From assembly GCA_016463365.1 (NCBI GenBank), contig JAEMRJ010000022.1:1-22964 (forward strand): DNA of 22,964 bases, read 5' to 3'. The notes under the pieces were generated by a model that ran no database searches, was not told where the DNA came from, and worked only from the letters and a program-made list of their open reading frames with translations. The DNA comes from Thermoleophilaceae bacterium (GTDB lineage: Bacteria > Actinomycetota > Thermoleophilia > Solirubrobacterales > JACPNS01). The first letter of the stretch is position 1. Each line of letters starts with the position of its first letter. The translations under genes and the position numbers were made by a program. This document shows, in pieces, positions 15,060 to 21,786 of this stretch.

Positions 15060-15881
15060 ATGTCTCACGGCAGCGAAACCACGACCGGTCCGTCAGCGGC
15101 GCTCGACGCCTGGCTGACCGCTGCCCACGAGCGCCCCAAGGAGTGCGCACTCTTCCTCGATGTGGACGGCACGCTGGCCCCGGTGGTCGAGCGCGCCGAC
15201 GACGCCCGCGTCCCGACCGACGTCAGCCGCATCCTCGGTCGCCTCTCTGCGCGCCTGGGGATGGTGGCCTGCGTCTCCGGCCGCGCGGCGGCCGACGCCA
15301 AGCGCCTTGTCGGCGTGGGCGGGATCGTCTATGCCGGTGCGCACGGCGCAGAGCTGCTCGATCCGGCCACCGGCGAGGTCGAGCGCGCGCCTGAGCTCAC
15401 GGCCTGGCAGAAACCGGTGCAGGACTTCGTCGCCAAGCTCGACCACGCCGAGATGCGCCGCGTCGGCGTGCGGCTCGAGGACAAGAGCTTCATCCAGGCG
15501 CTGCACTGGCGCGGCGCTGAGCATGAGGAAGAGGCTGAGGAACTCGTCCACGGCGCAGAGGCCGGGGCGAGGGAACTCGGCTTCGAGATCCATCACGGCC
15601 GCAAGGTCCTGGAGATCCGACCGCCGATCCACTTCAACAAGGGCATCGTCGTCGACCGGCTCGTCCGGCATTCGGGTCTGCAGTACGCCGCGTACATCGG
15701 CGACGACAACACCGACGTTGACGCCTTCGAGGCACTGCTCGAGCTGCGCGCCCACGGAGCCATCGAGGTCGCGCTCTGCGTCGGCGTCGCCTCTGAAGAG
15801 GCACCGGCGCAGCTCGTCGACCGCGCCGACGCGATGGTCGAAGGCCCGGCAGGCGTCAGTCGCCTGCTGCAAGAGATCTAG
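15060..15881 (+). CDS. otsB: Trehalose-6-phosphate phosphatase
   Basis: HAD-superfamily phosphatase of 273 residues that converts trehalose 6-phosphate to trehalose, the last step of the OtsAB pathway. Motif I is LFLDVDGTLAP with nucleophile Asp34 and acid/base Asp36. SGR occurs in the motif II region, EIRPPIHFNKG holds the conserved Lys of motif III, and GDDNTD at 214-219 is motif IV. The ATG at 15060 is chosen over an in-frame upstream start at 15039 because it follows the -10 at leaderless spacing and gives the normal family length. No otsA lies in the window. A small membrane protein gene follows after 11 nt. Confidence 0.95.
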   Translation: MSHGSETTTGPSAALDAWLTAAHERPKECALFLDVDGTLAPVVERADDARVPTDVSRILGRLSARLGMVACVSGRAAADAKRLVGVGGIVYAGAHGAELLDPATGEVERAPELTAWQKPVQDFVAKLDHAEMRRVGVRLEDKSFIQALHWRGAEHEEEAEELVHGAEAGARELGFEIHHGRKVLEIRPPIHFNKGIVVDRLVRHSGLQYAAYIGDDNTDVDAFEALLELRAHGAIEVALCVGVASEEAPAQLVDRADAMVEGPAGVSRLLQEI

Positions 15882-15892
15882 GCCGCCAAGCC

Positions 15893-16384
15893 TTGCGTTA
15901 CTGCGACTTCCTCCACTCGAGCGTGCTGATGATCGGCTCAAGCGCGCTCGCGCTGGGGCTGATCAGCGTCGAGTCGCTTGCCCGCTACGGAAGTCCGACC
16001 CTGTACATCGTCAGCGGGGCCTGGCTCGTGATCTCGGTGGTGACCGGTTTGTGGCTGGGCAGCGGTCCTTCGGTTCAGGAATCCCTGCGAACCCTGCTCT
16101 CCCGGTCCCGGCCCGAGCCGATCTTTCCGAAGATCGAGCCCCCTGCGGTTCTGCTTTCGCGGCTCTGGCCAGTGCTCGCGATCACGCTCGTGTCAGCGCT
16201 CAGCTCCTACTGGTTTCCTCAGCTGGCTGTCGCGTCGGCCGGTTACGGGCTGATCTGGGCGCTCGCCTGGCGGCGCCAGTCTGACGCAGTGCTGGCGATC
16301 GAGGAGCGCGACGCCGTGCACTTCTGGATCGTGCGCAGCTCGCCGCTGAAGCCACCAAAGCTTGTACGCGTCCCCGCGATGTGA
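15893..16384 (+). CDS. Four-helix integral membrane protein, unknown
   Basis: Unrecognised protein of 163 residues with four predicted membrane segments: VLMIGSSALALGLISVESL, LYIVSGAWLVISVVTGLWLG, LWPVLAITLVSALSSYWF and AVASAGYGLIWALAW. A polar linker (SRSRPEPIFPKIEPP) lies between helices 2 and 3, and the C-terminus is basic (KPPKLVRVPAM). The TTG at 15893 gives a start 11 nt after otsB; ATG at 15929 is an alternative that would shorten the first helix. It lies between otsB and a polyprenol-glycosyltransferase gene, so a cell-envelope role is plausible but unproven. Confidence 0.7.
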   Translation: MRYCDFLHSSVLMIGSSALALGLISVESLARYGSPTLYIVSGAWLVISVVTGLWLGSGPSVQESLRTLLSRSRPEPIFPKIEPPAVLLSRLWPVLAITLVSALSSYWFPQLAVASAGYGLIWALAWRRQSDAVLAIEERDAVHFWIVRSSPLKPPKLVRVPAM

Positions 16385-16392
16385 CCGAGGGT

Positions 16393-16398
16393 TAGTCT
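16393..16398 (+). promoter_or_regulatory. -10 element TAGTCT before the glycosyltransferase gene
   Basis: TAGTCT ends 9 nt before the ATG at 16408, with no Shine-Dalgarno in between. This fits a near-leaderless transcript starting inside the otsB cluster. Confidence 0.35.
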
Positions 16399-16407
16399 TC
16401 AGCGCCC

Positions 16408-17175
16408 ATGCCGCACCGCGAACCCGTAGACGCAAACGTCTGGCTGATCCTGCCGACCTACAACGAGGCCGAGAACATCGGTCCGATCGTCGCTGCCGTG
16501 GTGCAGCGGCTGAGCGAGGTCGCGCGCGAGCACACGGTGCTGATCGTGGATGACAATTCGCCCGACGGTACTGGCGACGCCGCCGACGTGCTGGCGGGCA
16601 ACTACCCGAGCGTGCAGGTGCTGCACCGCGAGGGCAAGGGAGGACTCGGGCGTGCCTACCTGGCAGGCTTTGATGTCGCGCTGGAAGCCGGCGCAGACCT
16701 CGTGCTGGAGATGGACGCCGACTTCTCGCACGATCCGCGTGACGTCCCGCGCCTGATTCGCGCCGCTTACTCCGAGTGCGACCTTGCGATCGGCTCGCGT
16801 TACGTACCCGGCGGCGGCGTGCGCGACTGGACATTTCTGCGCAAGGCGATCAGCCGTGGCGGCGGGATCTATGCGCGCAAGCTGCTCGGCGTCGATGTCC
16901 AGGACCTGACCGGCGGCTTCAAGTGCTTCCGCCGCGAGACGCTCGAAGCGATCGACCTCGAAAAGGTGATCAGCAACGGCTACGGGTTCCAGATCGAACT
17001 GACCTACCGCGCCATACGGGCTGGCAAGACGGTCCAGGAAGTGCCGATCTTCTTCACCGAGCGTCGCGCTGGGGAGTCGAAGATGAGCCCGCAGATCGCG
17101 ATCGAGGCGGCGCTGAAAGTGCCGGGACTCAAGCGTCGAGTGGACGCAGAGTTTGCGGCCGAGGACCCGTCGTAG
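16408..17175 (+). CDS. Polyprenol monophosphomannose synthase-like GT2
   Basis: Family 2 glycosyltransferase of 255 residues, Dpm1/Ppm1 type, which transfers mannose (or a related sugar) from GDP-sugar to polyprenyl phosphate on the inner face of the membrane. Signature features are LPTYNEAENI (15-24), VDDNSPDGTG (48-56), the DxD metal site MDADFSHDP (Asp103, Asp105), GSRYVPGG (129-136) and DLTGGFKCFRRETL. NGYGFQIELTYRA and ERRAGESKM are typical of the family's acceptor-side loop. There is no C-terminal membrane domain, so it is the soluble catalytic form. Sugar specificity is inferred from the family. Confidence 0.9.
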   Translation: MPHREPVDANVWLILPTYNEAENIGPIVAAVVQRLSEVAREHTVLIVDDNSPDGTGDAADVLAGNYPSVQVLHREGKGGLGRAYLAGFDVALEAGADLVLEMDADFSHDPRDVPRLIRAAYSECDLAIGSRYVPGGGVRDWTFLRKAISRGGGIYARKLLGVDVQDLTGGFKCFRRETLEAIDLEKVISNGYGFQIELTYRAIRAGKTVQEVPIFFTERRAGESKMSPQIAIEAALKVPGLKRRVDAEFAAEDPS

Positions 17176-17181
17176 GGTCGC

Positions 17182-17198
17182 TATACTTTATGAAGTAT
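17182..17198 (+). promoter_or_regulatory. trxA promoter -10 inside a 16-bp palindrome
   Basis: TATACT (17182-17187) is a near-consensus -10, giving a leader of about 35 nt with AGGAG at 17212-17216 before the ATG. The -10 is embedded in the inverted repeat ATACTT-TATG-AAGTAT (17183-17198). No good -35 is seen, so an activator or alternative sigma factor may be needed. Confidence 0.5.
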
Positions 17199-17228
17199 TA
17201 GAGAACGACTCAGGAGAAGAGCGAATCA

Positions 17229-17555
17229 ATGGCCGACATCACCACAGTCACAGACGACAACTTCCAGTCAGAAGTCGTAGAGAACGACAAGCCCGTTCTC
17301 GTTGACTTCTGGGCGCCTTGGTGCGGTCCGTGCCGCATGGTCGCTCCGGTGCTCGAAGAGATCGCCAAGGAGCGCGGCGATGACCTGCAGATCGTCAAGC
17401 TGAACATCGACGAGAACCCGCAGACCGCCGCGAAGTTCCAGGTCATGTCGATCCCGACACTGATCCTCTTCAAGGACGGCGACGTCGCCCACAAGGTGAT
17501 CGGAGCGCTCCCCAAGCGTCGCCTCGACGCCGAGCTTGAGCCGGTTCTGGCGTAG
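17229..17555 (+). CDS. trxA: Thioredoxin
   Basis: Thioredoxin of 108 residues, the normal length. The redox site is WCGPC at 31-35 (Cys32, Cys35), the conserved cis-proline is P76 in MSIPTLILF, and VLVDFWAPWCGPCR is fully canonical. It reduces cytoplasmic protein disulfides using electrons from thioredoxin reductase, which is not encoded in this window. It has its own promoter with a ribosome binding site, unlike many genes here that seem leaderless. A tautomerase gene follows 10 nt after the stop. Confidence 0.97.
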   Translation: MADITTVTDDNFQSEVVENDKPVLVDFWAPWCGPCRMVAPVLEEIAKERGDDLQIVKLNIDENPQTAAKFQVMSIPTLILFKDGDVAHKVIGALPKRRLDAELEPVLA

Positions 17556-17558
17556 GCT
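17553..17558 (+). promoter_or_regulatory. -10 element TAGGCT overlapping the trxA stop
   Basis: TAGGCT contains the TAG stop of trxA and ends 7 nt before the ATG of the tautomerase gene, with no ribosome binding site in the gap. A leaderless internal transcript is plausible; read-through translation from trxA is the alternative. Confidence 0.35.
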
Positions 17559-17565
17559 GCGCACC

Positions 17566-17751
17566 ATGCCAGTAGTCACGATCAAGCTCTTTGAAGGCCG
17601 CACCCGCGAGCAGAAAGACGAAATCGCCAAGCAGGTGACGCAGACTCTGGTCAGCGTCGCCGGTGCCTCAGAGGATCACTGTTGGGTGGTCTTCGAGGAC
17701 ATGAAGAAGAGCGACTTCGCGATCGCCGGCCAGCTTCAAGACGAAGCCTGA
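17566..17751 (+). CDS. 4-oxalocrotonate tautomerase-family protein
   Basis: Small protein of 61 residues beginning MPVVTIKLFEGRTREQK. Pro2 becomes the N-terminal catalytic base after Met removal, the defining feature of the tautomerase superfamily, and Arg12 follows. The C-terminal half (HCWVVFEDMKKSDFAIAGQ) matches the family's VxFxExxxxNWxxGG strand, with Trp replaced by Phe. These proteins assemble as hexamers and catalyse keto-enol tautomerisation. No aromatic-degradation genes are present, so the physiological substrate is unknown. The ATG at 17566 is chosen because translation must start next to the proline. Confidence 0.85.
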   Translation: MPVVTIKLFEGRTREQKDEIAKQVTQTLVSVAGASEDHCWVVFEDMKKSDFAIAGQLQDEA

Positions 17752-17764
17752 GACCGAGCCGCCG

Positions 17765-18217
17765 CTAGAAACCCGATGACCCGCCCGGCGAACCTCCGGC
17801 GGGCGGTGTCGTGGGGACTGCGCCCGTGCCGGCTGTCGGCGGAGTGACCGCGCCCGTGCCGAGCGTCGGTGATCCTGTGGTGCCGGTCGCGCCACCGCCC
17901 GTTGCGCCAGCGCCGGTATTCGGCGCGCCGCTGGGAACGAACACGTAGCTGCCGTCCTGCAGGCGGTAGACCTGACCGACTGCGGTGCCCTGGCCACCGC
18001 CGGTGGGACCGCCGGTGGGCTGGCCGGGAATCGGGGTGCCCTGCCCGGATGGACCGGCGACAAGGCCGACCACGCCGGCCGATGACAGCGCGGCAAGCAG
18101 CAGGCCGACCGCAAGAACAAGCGCGAGGTCGAAGAGGTTGACGAGCCCTTCCAGCGGGTCGCCGACGCGGTCAATGCGGCGTCCCGAGAGGCTGCCGGGT
18201 GTCGGCGTGACCTTCAA
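17765..18217 (-). CDS. DUF2149 ExbD-like membrane protein
   Basis: Protein of 150 residues. After RRIDRVGDPLEG comes one membrane segment, LVNLFDLALVLAVGLLLAAL (about 25-44), the core of DUF2149. Asp30 in NLFDLALV falls where ExbD/TolR have the proton-path Asp (PFIDVMLVLL). A short extracytoplasmic module AVGQVYRLQDGSYVFVP (family-like G-x-x-YRL-x-DG) is followed by a Gly/Thr/Pro-rich tail of about 50 residues. By family context it should pair with the MotA/TolQ/ExbB protein encoded 3 nt upstream. TTG start at 18217 with AAGGGCGAG before it. The gene converges on the tautomerase gene with a 13-bp gap and no terminator. Confidence 0.82.
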   Translation of the reverse strand: MKVTPTPGSLSGRRIDRVGDPLEGLVNLFDLALVLAVGLLLAALSSAGVVGLVAGPSGQGTPIPGQPTGGPTGGGQGTAVGQVYRLQDGSYVFVPSGAPNTGAGATGGGATGTTGSPTLGTGAVTPPTAGTGAVPTTPPAGGSPGGSSGF

Positions 18218-18220
18218 GAG

Positions 18221-19288
18221 CTACTCGCCCTTTGCGTCCCCGCCGGGCGAATCCGGAGTGGGCGCACCCGGTGTCGGCGCACCCGGTGACGGAGCCACGG
18301 GCGGAATCGTCGTTGACGGAGGAGGCGGCGGCGGAAATGCAGGAGCCGCAGAAGCTTTGGGCGTCTTCTTCCTCAGGCCGAACTTCTTTTTTGGTGCCGC
18401 GGCAGGCGCCGGGAAGGCGGGAGGAGCGGCACCGGACTGCGCCGGAGCAGGAGGAGCTGCGGGCGGCGGAGTGGCCGGAGCCACCGGAGCCACCGGAGCC
18501 GCAGCGGCCGGCGGCGGTGCGGCCGCCTGTTGGGGAGCCGGAATGACAAGCGTCTGCTCAGCGGCGACCTGCGAGGCCGCGACGGGCTGATCGGTGGCGG
18601 TCATGTGCGACGGCGCAGCCGCCGAGGGCTGGGGAACCGTCGCCGGGGTGATGATTGCGGCGTCGCCGCGCAGTTCGCGCAGGAACTCGAGGTCGGCGAG
18701 GTCCTTCGTGTAGAAGCGCTCGCGCACCAGCGCAATCGTGAAGGCGACAAGGCCGACGAGCACACCGATGACGGTGATCGAGAATGCGGTCTGGAGCTCG
18801 TCCGCCAGGACATTGGGCTGGCCCTTGCCCAGCGCAGCCAGCGCCGGCGAGAGCGGGATCAGGGTTCCCATCAGTCCCAGTGCCGGACCGGCGCGAACCA
18901 GCAGGCGCACGCGGTCGAGGCGCTTTGAGACATAAAGGTCGTACTCGATGACGGCGCGCTGCGCGTCAATCGCGTTTGCTGCGAAGAGCGTGCCGACAGC
19001 AGCCTTCTGCAGCTGGTCGTTGTAGGTGTAGCCCTTCAGGGTCGCCTGCGCGCCGGCCGTGTCACCGGCGCTCGCCTGCGCGACTGCGTGGCGTGAGACC
19101 TGTTCGAACGGAGTCTTGGGAAGCTGACTGCGCTTCCACGTTTCGACGGCAAGACGTCCGAGCTCATACGCCACCACAAGCAGCGCGATCATCGCGGCGA
19201 TCAGCACCGGATAACGCAGAGCTTCGGCCACATCGGCAACGCTGTTGGTGATCGTGTCCCCGACCGAAGTCGCGTAAATCAAATTCAC
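18221..19288 (-). CDS. MotA/TolQ/ExbB-family proton channel protein
   Basis: Protein of 355 residues from GTG at 19288, which overlaps the upstream stop as GTGA. Three membrane segments are seen: about 27-46 (PVLIAAMIALLVVAYELGRL), 128-150 (LLVRAGPALGLMGTLIPLSP) and 168-188 (AFSITVIGVLVGLVAFTIAL). The GPALGLMGTL and AFSITVIGVLVGL blocks are the family's channel-lining helices. A cytoplasmic domain of about 80 residues lies between helices 1 and 2. Residues from about 215 to the end are an unusual Ala/Pro-rich cytoplasmic tail with a basic KKKFGLRKK patch, absent from standard ExbB or TolQ. It should form a pentameric channel around a DUF2149 dimer and convert ion flow into mechanical work. 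Confidence 0.88.
   Translation of the reverse strand: MNLIYATSVGDTITNSVADVAEALRYPVLIAAMIALLVVAYELGRLAVETWKRSQLPKTPFEQVSRHAVAQASAGDTAGAQATLKGYTYNDQLQKAAVGTLFAANAIDAQRAVIEYDLYVSKRLDRVRLLVRAGPALGLMGTLIPLSPALAALGKGQPNVLADELQTAFSITVIGVLVGLVAFTIALVRERFYTKDLADLEFLRELRGDAAIITPATVPQPSAAAPSHMTATDQPVAASQVAAEQTLVIPAPQQAAAPPPAAAAPVAPVAPATPPPAAPPAPAQSGAAPPAFPAPAAAPKKKFGLRKKTPKASAAPAFPPPPPPSTTIPPVAPSPGAPTPGAPTPDSPGGDAKGE
18475..18498. repeat. Short tandem 9-bp repeats in the Pro/Ala-rich tail
   Basis: CCACCGGAG occurs twice in tandem at 18481-18489 and 18490-18498, preceded by a partial copy. It encodes part of the APVAPVAPA-rich tail and is a likely site of length variation. Confidence 0.6.
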
Positions 19289-20619
19289 GGCTTGACCCAC
19301 TCCCTTACTGCCCCAGAGAAAGAAAACGCGAACAGTAACGCGAGCAAATATGCCCACGCATCGTCCGCGTCATTGACCGGCTGAAAGATCGAGTTGAGCT
19401 GGGTGGCGACCGGGGCAGGGAGCGCGTTGATCGGCGAGCCTCCGCCAGCCGCGGCGGCCGAAACAGTCGGGGCAGAAAGCAGTACTCCGGTGACGGTCTT
19501 GAGGCCGCCGGTGCCGGAGACGTTCTGCGCTGTGTTGGTGATCGCTGTGCTGTCGATGCTCGTGGCTGAAGAAGTTGTCGGTGCCGTCGGGACCGTGGTC
19601 GCGTCAGTCGGGGTGACCGTCTGCTGCGGGATGGGCTGGTTTGCCGTGCTCGGTGGGATCGTGGTCACCGACCCACCGGCACCGGCGATGCCGTTGGTGC
19701 CCTGCTGGGTGATGCCGGGGGTGATGGTGTTGGTCGTCGCCGGGGTCGGGTCGGGGTAGGGGTTCTTGGTCGCGCCCTTGGCCTTCTTGCGCGAGGTGTA
19801 CTCGACAGAGCCGGCACCGGTCGAGCCTGTGCCGCGCTCACTGACGACGACGTTGATCAGGTGCTGGCTCGTGCCGCTGGTCGCGTCCTTGGTCTCGATT
19901 GACGGACCGGTGTCGAGCTTGACGGGATTGCCCTTCGAGTCAAACCCGTACCACTGAAAGGACTTGGAGCCGGATCCGCCGCCGGAAACTTTGGCGCTCA
20001 GCGTGTACTCGCCGTTCTTGCGCTTCTTGGCGGTGACGCGGACGCTCATGATCTTCGCGCCGGGAGCACCCGGGACGATCTTCAGGCGCGCGCCCTTGGT
20101 TGAGAACGGAACAAAACTGTCCTCGCTGATCGCCTTGCTCAGATCCGGCTGCCCGGGCACCACTGCAGGAGTCTTGAACGGCCCGAGGCCGGGCTTCTTG
20201 CCAGAGCTGAGAATGATCGGCGGGCGCTCGGTGTCGCTCTGGTTGAGCGGGATCAGCGAGATCACTGAGTCGTCTGTCGTGCCGTAGCGGACCTTGACGA
20301 ACTGGACATCGTCGGTCTTGACGCCGCCGGCTTTGAGGAACTCGATCAGTGGAACTCCGCTCAGGCCGACGGTCGTGGGCTTCTTCTTTCCGTGGAGGAT
20401 CACGCTGTAGTCAACGTTGTTGATCTCGGGCAGGTCGCCGACCTTGACGGTTGCGGGCGCGCTGTCAGTTTCAGAAGTCTCGAAGACGTCGACGCTCGTG
20501 GGCAGCACGGCCTCTGCGCCCGCCGGTCGGAACATCACGACCAGGAGCGACAGGACCAGGCCTGCGATCAGCACGACGTGCGACGGATTGAGTTTCTTTG
20601 GTGAGCTTGGGCTGGTCAT
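19285..20619 (-). CDS. Surface protein with signal peptide and C-terminal anchor
   Basis: Unrecognised protein of 444 residues. The N-terminal hydrophobic segment VVLIAGLVLSLLVVMF with AEA at 35-37 looks like a signal peptide. Residues about 55-140 (VKVGDLPEINNVDYSVILHG, then SGVPLIEFLKAGGVKTDDVQFVKV) faintly resemble small ligand- or cofactor-binding beta domains. About 190-265 is Ig/PKD-like (KSFQWYGFDSKGNPV, VVVSERGTGSTGAGSVEYTS). About 270-400 is a Thr/Pro/Gly/Ala-rich stalk. A last membrane segment AWAYLLALLFAFSFSGAV with a basic end (REWVKP) anchors it. It is the first gene of a tight operon with the ExbB-like and DUF2149 genes, so it is probably the part worked by that motor. ATG start. 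Confidence 0.72.
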   Translation of the reverse strand: MTSPSSPKKLNPSHVVLIAGLVLSLLVVMFRPAGAEAVLPTSVDVFETSETDSAPATVKVGDLPEINNVDYSVILHGKKKPTTVGLSGVPLIEFLKAGGVKTDDVQFVKVRYGTTDDSVISLIPLNQSDTERPPIILSSGKKPGLGPFKTPAVVPGQPDLSKAISEDSFVPFSTKGARLKIVPGAPGAKIMSVRVTAKKRKNGEYTLSAKVSGGGSGSKSFQWYGFDSKGNPVKLDTGPSIETKDATSGTSQHLINVVVSERGTGSTGAGSVEYTSRKKAKGATKNPYPDPTPATTNTITPGITQQGTNGIAGAGGSVTTIPPSTANQPIPQQTVTPTDATTVPTAPTTSSATSIDSTAITNTAQNVSGTGGLKTVTGVLLSAPTVSAAAAGGGSPINALPAPVATQLNSIFQPVNDADDAWAYLLALLFAFSFSGAVREWVKP

Positions 20620-20632
20620 GTGAGTGGCGTTC

Positions 20633-20706
20633 CTGTGGGAGTGATCCGGTGCGATTTCGGCAGCGCTCTGCGCCGACCTGGTCGGTCAGCGGCAAAGGCC
20701 CCACAG
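20633..20706 (-). other. Folded 5' leader of the channel operon
   Basis: Minus-strand CTGTGGG (20706-20700) at the predicted transcript start pairs perfectly with CCCACAG (20639-20633) just before the start codon. It would enclose a hairpin CCGAC-CAG-GTCGG and a GC-rich GCGC-AGA-GCGC stem. The closed multi-stem shape is riboswitch-like, but I recognise no known class. Confidence 0.3.
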
Positions 20707-20713
20707 TTGGAAC

Positions 20714-20742
20714 AGATTAACGGGGTTGTTGGATGCGGACAA
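20714..20742 (-). promoter_or_regulatory. Sigma-A-type promoter of the channel operon
   Basis: Minus-strand TTGTCC (20742-20737), a 17-bp spacer and TAATCT (20719-20714) make a good housekeeping promoter in the 173-bp gap downstream of the alpha/alpha-toroid gene. The predicted leader is about 85-90 nt. Most of the rest of the gap is this leader. Confidence 0.6.
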
Positions 20743-20792
20743 GGGTTTGAAGCAGGTGTTAACGCGCACACAGTCTGCAGATAAGCAGTACT

Positions 20793-21746
20793 TCAGACGC
20801 AGCTTTTGCCGGCTTTGGACCGCGCGACGACTGGATAGTGCTGGCCCGAGAGGGCAAGAACTGCATTTGTCGTCGAAATCGTCGGGTAGGAACCGCCTGC
20901 CGAAGGAGAAGAACGGAACGACCCGCCGTTCTTCTGCAAAGCGCGCAGTGCTCGCTTAGCGGCCTTGGTGCTGGCGCCCAACGTGTCGAACGCGCGGATC
21001 GCGTAGGCAGTGGCGTCGGCCTGGGTTTCGCCGTTGGGCGTTTCAGGGTTGTAGCCGCCGTCGAGGTTGCGCTGGTAGGTGATCCACTTGTATGCGGACT
21101 TCAGCGCGCCGTTGTTCTTGCTCATGCCGGCCGCACGCAGTGCCTCGATCATCAGCGCGCTCGATTCGACATCGTCGCCCGAGCTCTTGGACATCGCGAA
21201 GTTCCAGCCGTACTGGCCGCGACGCGACTTGGCGAAGTTCACTGCCTTGGACGGGATCTTCTCATGCGCTGCTCTGCGCCCCAGCATCGCGAGCGCGTGA
21301 TCAAAGGAGGTCTTGCCGTACTGCCCGCTCGAGCTGTTGTAGTCGGAATTCAGGATGGCGATGAGGTCTGATTTCTCGCCGTCGGGGCCGAAGCAGCGCG
21401 GGTTGCGACCAGTTGCGGTGGCGGCGAGGATCAGCTTCGAGGTGGCGCCTGCGCTACCGGCGTAGTCGGTGGCCTCTTCTGCCACGGACTCGATGAAGCG
21501 GTCGGTGGTCTTCTTGCTGACGCTCACGCCGATCTTCTTCGCGGCGGCGAGCGCCGAGAGGGTGTCGGCCTTGAACCCTGTTCCGCCAGTGGGAAACTGC
21601 GAAAGCCCTGTGCTGCGGATCCAGCTGACGCCGTTCTTGACTGCGCCTTTGTCGGTCTTTGCGGCCTGGGCAACCGCCGCGCCGACCATCAGAGCCGTGA
21701 CCGCAGCAAGCGCGGCCAGCAGATATGTCTTGCGAAAGTTCTTCAT
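20793..21746 (-). CDS. Secreted alpha/alpha-toroid repeat protein
   Basis: Exported protein of 317 residues from the ATG at 21746. The signal peptide is MKNFRKTYLLAALAAVTALM followed by VGAAVAQAA. The mature chain shows repeated helix pairs of the prenyltransferase/terpene-cyclase/transcobalamin (alpha/alpha toroid) fold: DTLSALAAAKKIG, ATSKLILAATATG, SFDHALAMLGRRA, DVESSALMIEALRAAG, DATAYAIRAFDTLG and STTNAVLALSGQ, with GGYNPET-type turns. The Asp-rich DxDD and zinc-ligand motifs of true terpene cyclases and prenyltransferases are not seen, so a binding role, as in transcobalamin or intrinsic factor, is more likely. It lies 40 bp after ileS and upstream of the ExbB/DUF2149 operon on the same strand. 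The ligand is unknown. Confidence 0.82.
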   Translation of the reverse strand: MKNFRKTYLLAALAAVTALMVGAAVAQAAKTDKGAVKNGVSWIRSTGLSQFPTGGTGFKADTLSALAAAKKIGVSVSKKTTDRFIESVAEEATDYAGSAGATSKLILAATATGRNPRCFGPDGEKSDLIAILNSDYNSSSGQYGKTSFDHALAMLGRRAAHEKIPSKAVNFAKSRRGQYGWNFAMSKSSGDDVESSALMIEALRAAGMSKNNGALKSAYKWITYQRNLDGGYNPETPNGETQADATAYAIRAFDTLGASTKAAKRALRALQKNGGSFRSSPSAGGSYPTISTTNAVLALSGQHYPVVARSKAGKSCV

Positions 21747-21786
21747 GCTCTCTCGATAACCCTCAAATCGCCCAAAAGGTTTGCAC

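Noticed and set aside
15160..16284. Long plus-strand frame (about 374 codons) across otsB and the small membrane protein gene.
   Set aside because: It is rich in Arg/Ser/Pro, the mark of an out-of-frame reading of GC-rich coding DNA. otsB and the membrane protein explain the interval.
17985..18590. CRISPR-like or satellite repeats in the GC-rich 18.0-18.6 kb region, and a Gly-rich plus-strand frame there.
   Set aside because: The short repeats are coding low-complexity (Pro/Ala and Gly/Thr tails) of the minus-strand DUF2149 and ExbB-like genes. There are no spacer-repeat units.
20620..20792. Cobalamin riboswitch upstream of the ExbB/DUF2149 operon, prompted by the transcobalamin-like toroid protein.
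   Set aside because: The conserved B12-box and core blocks of the cobalamin riboswitch were not found. Only a generic folded leader can be supported.
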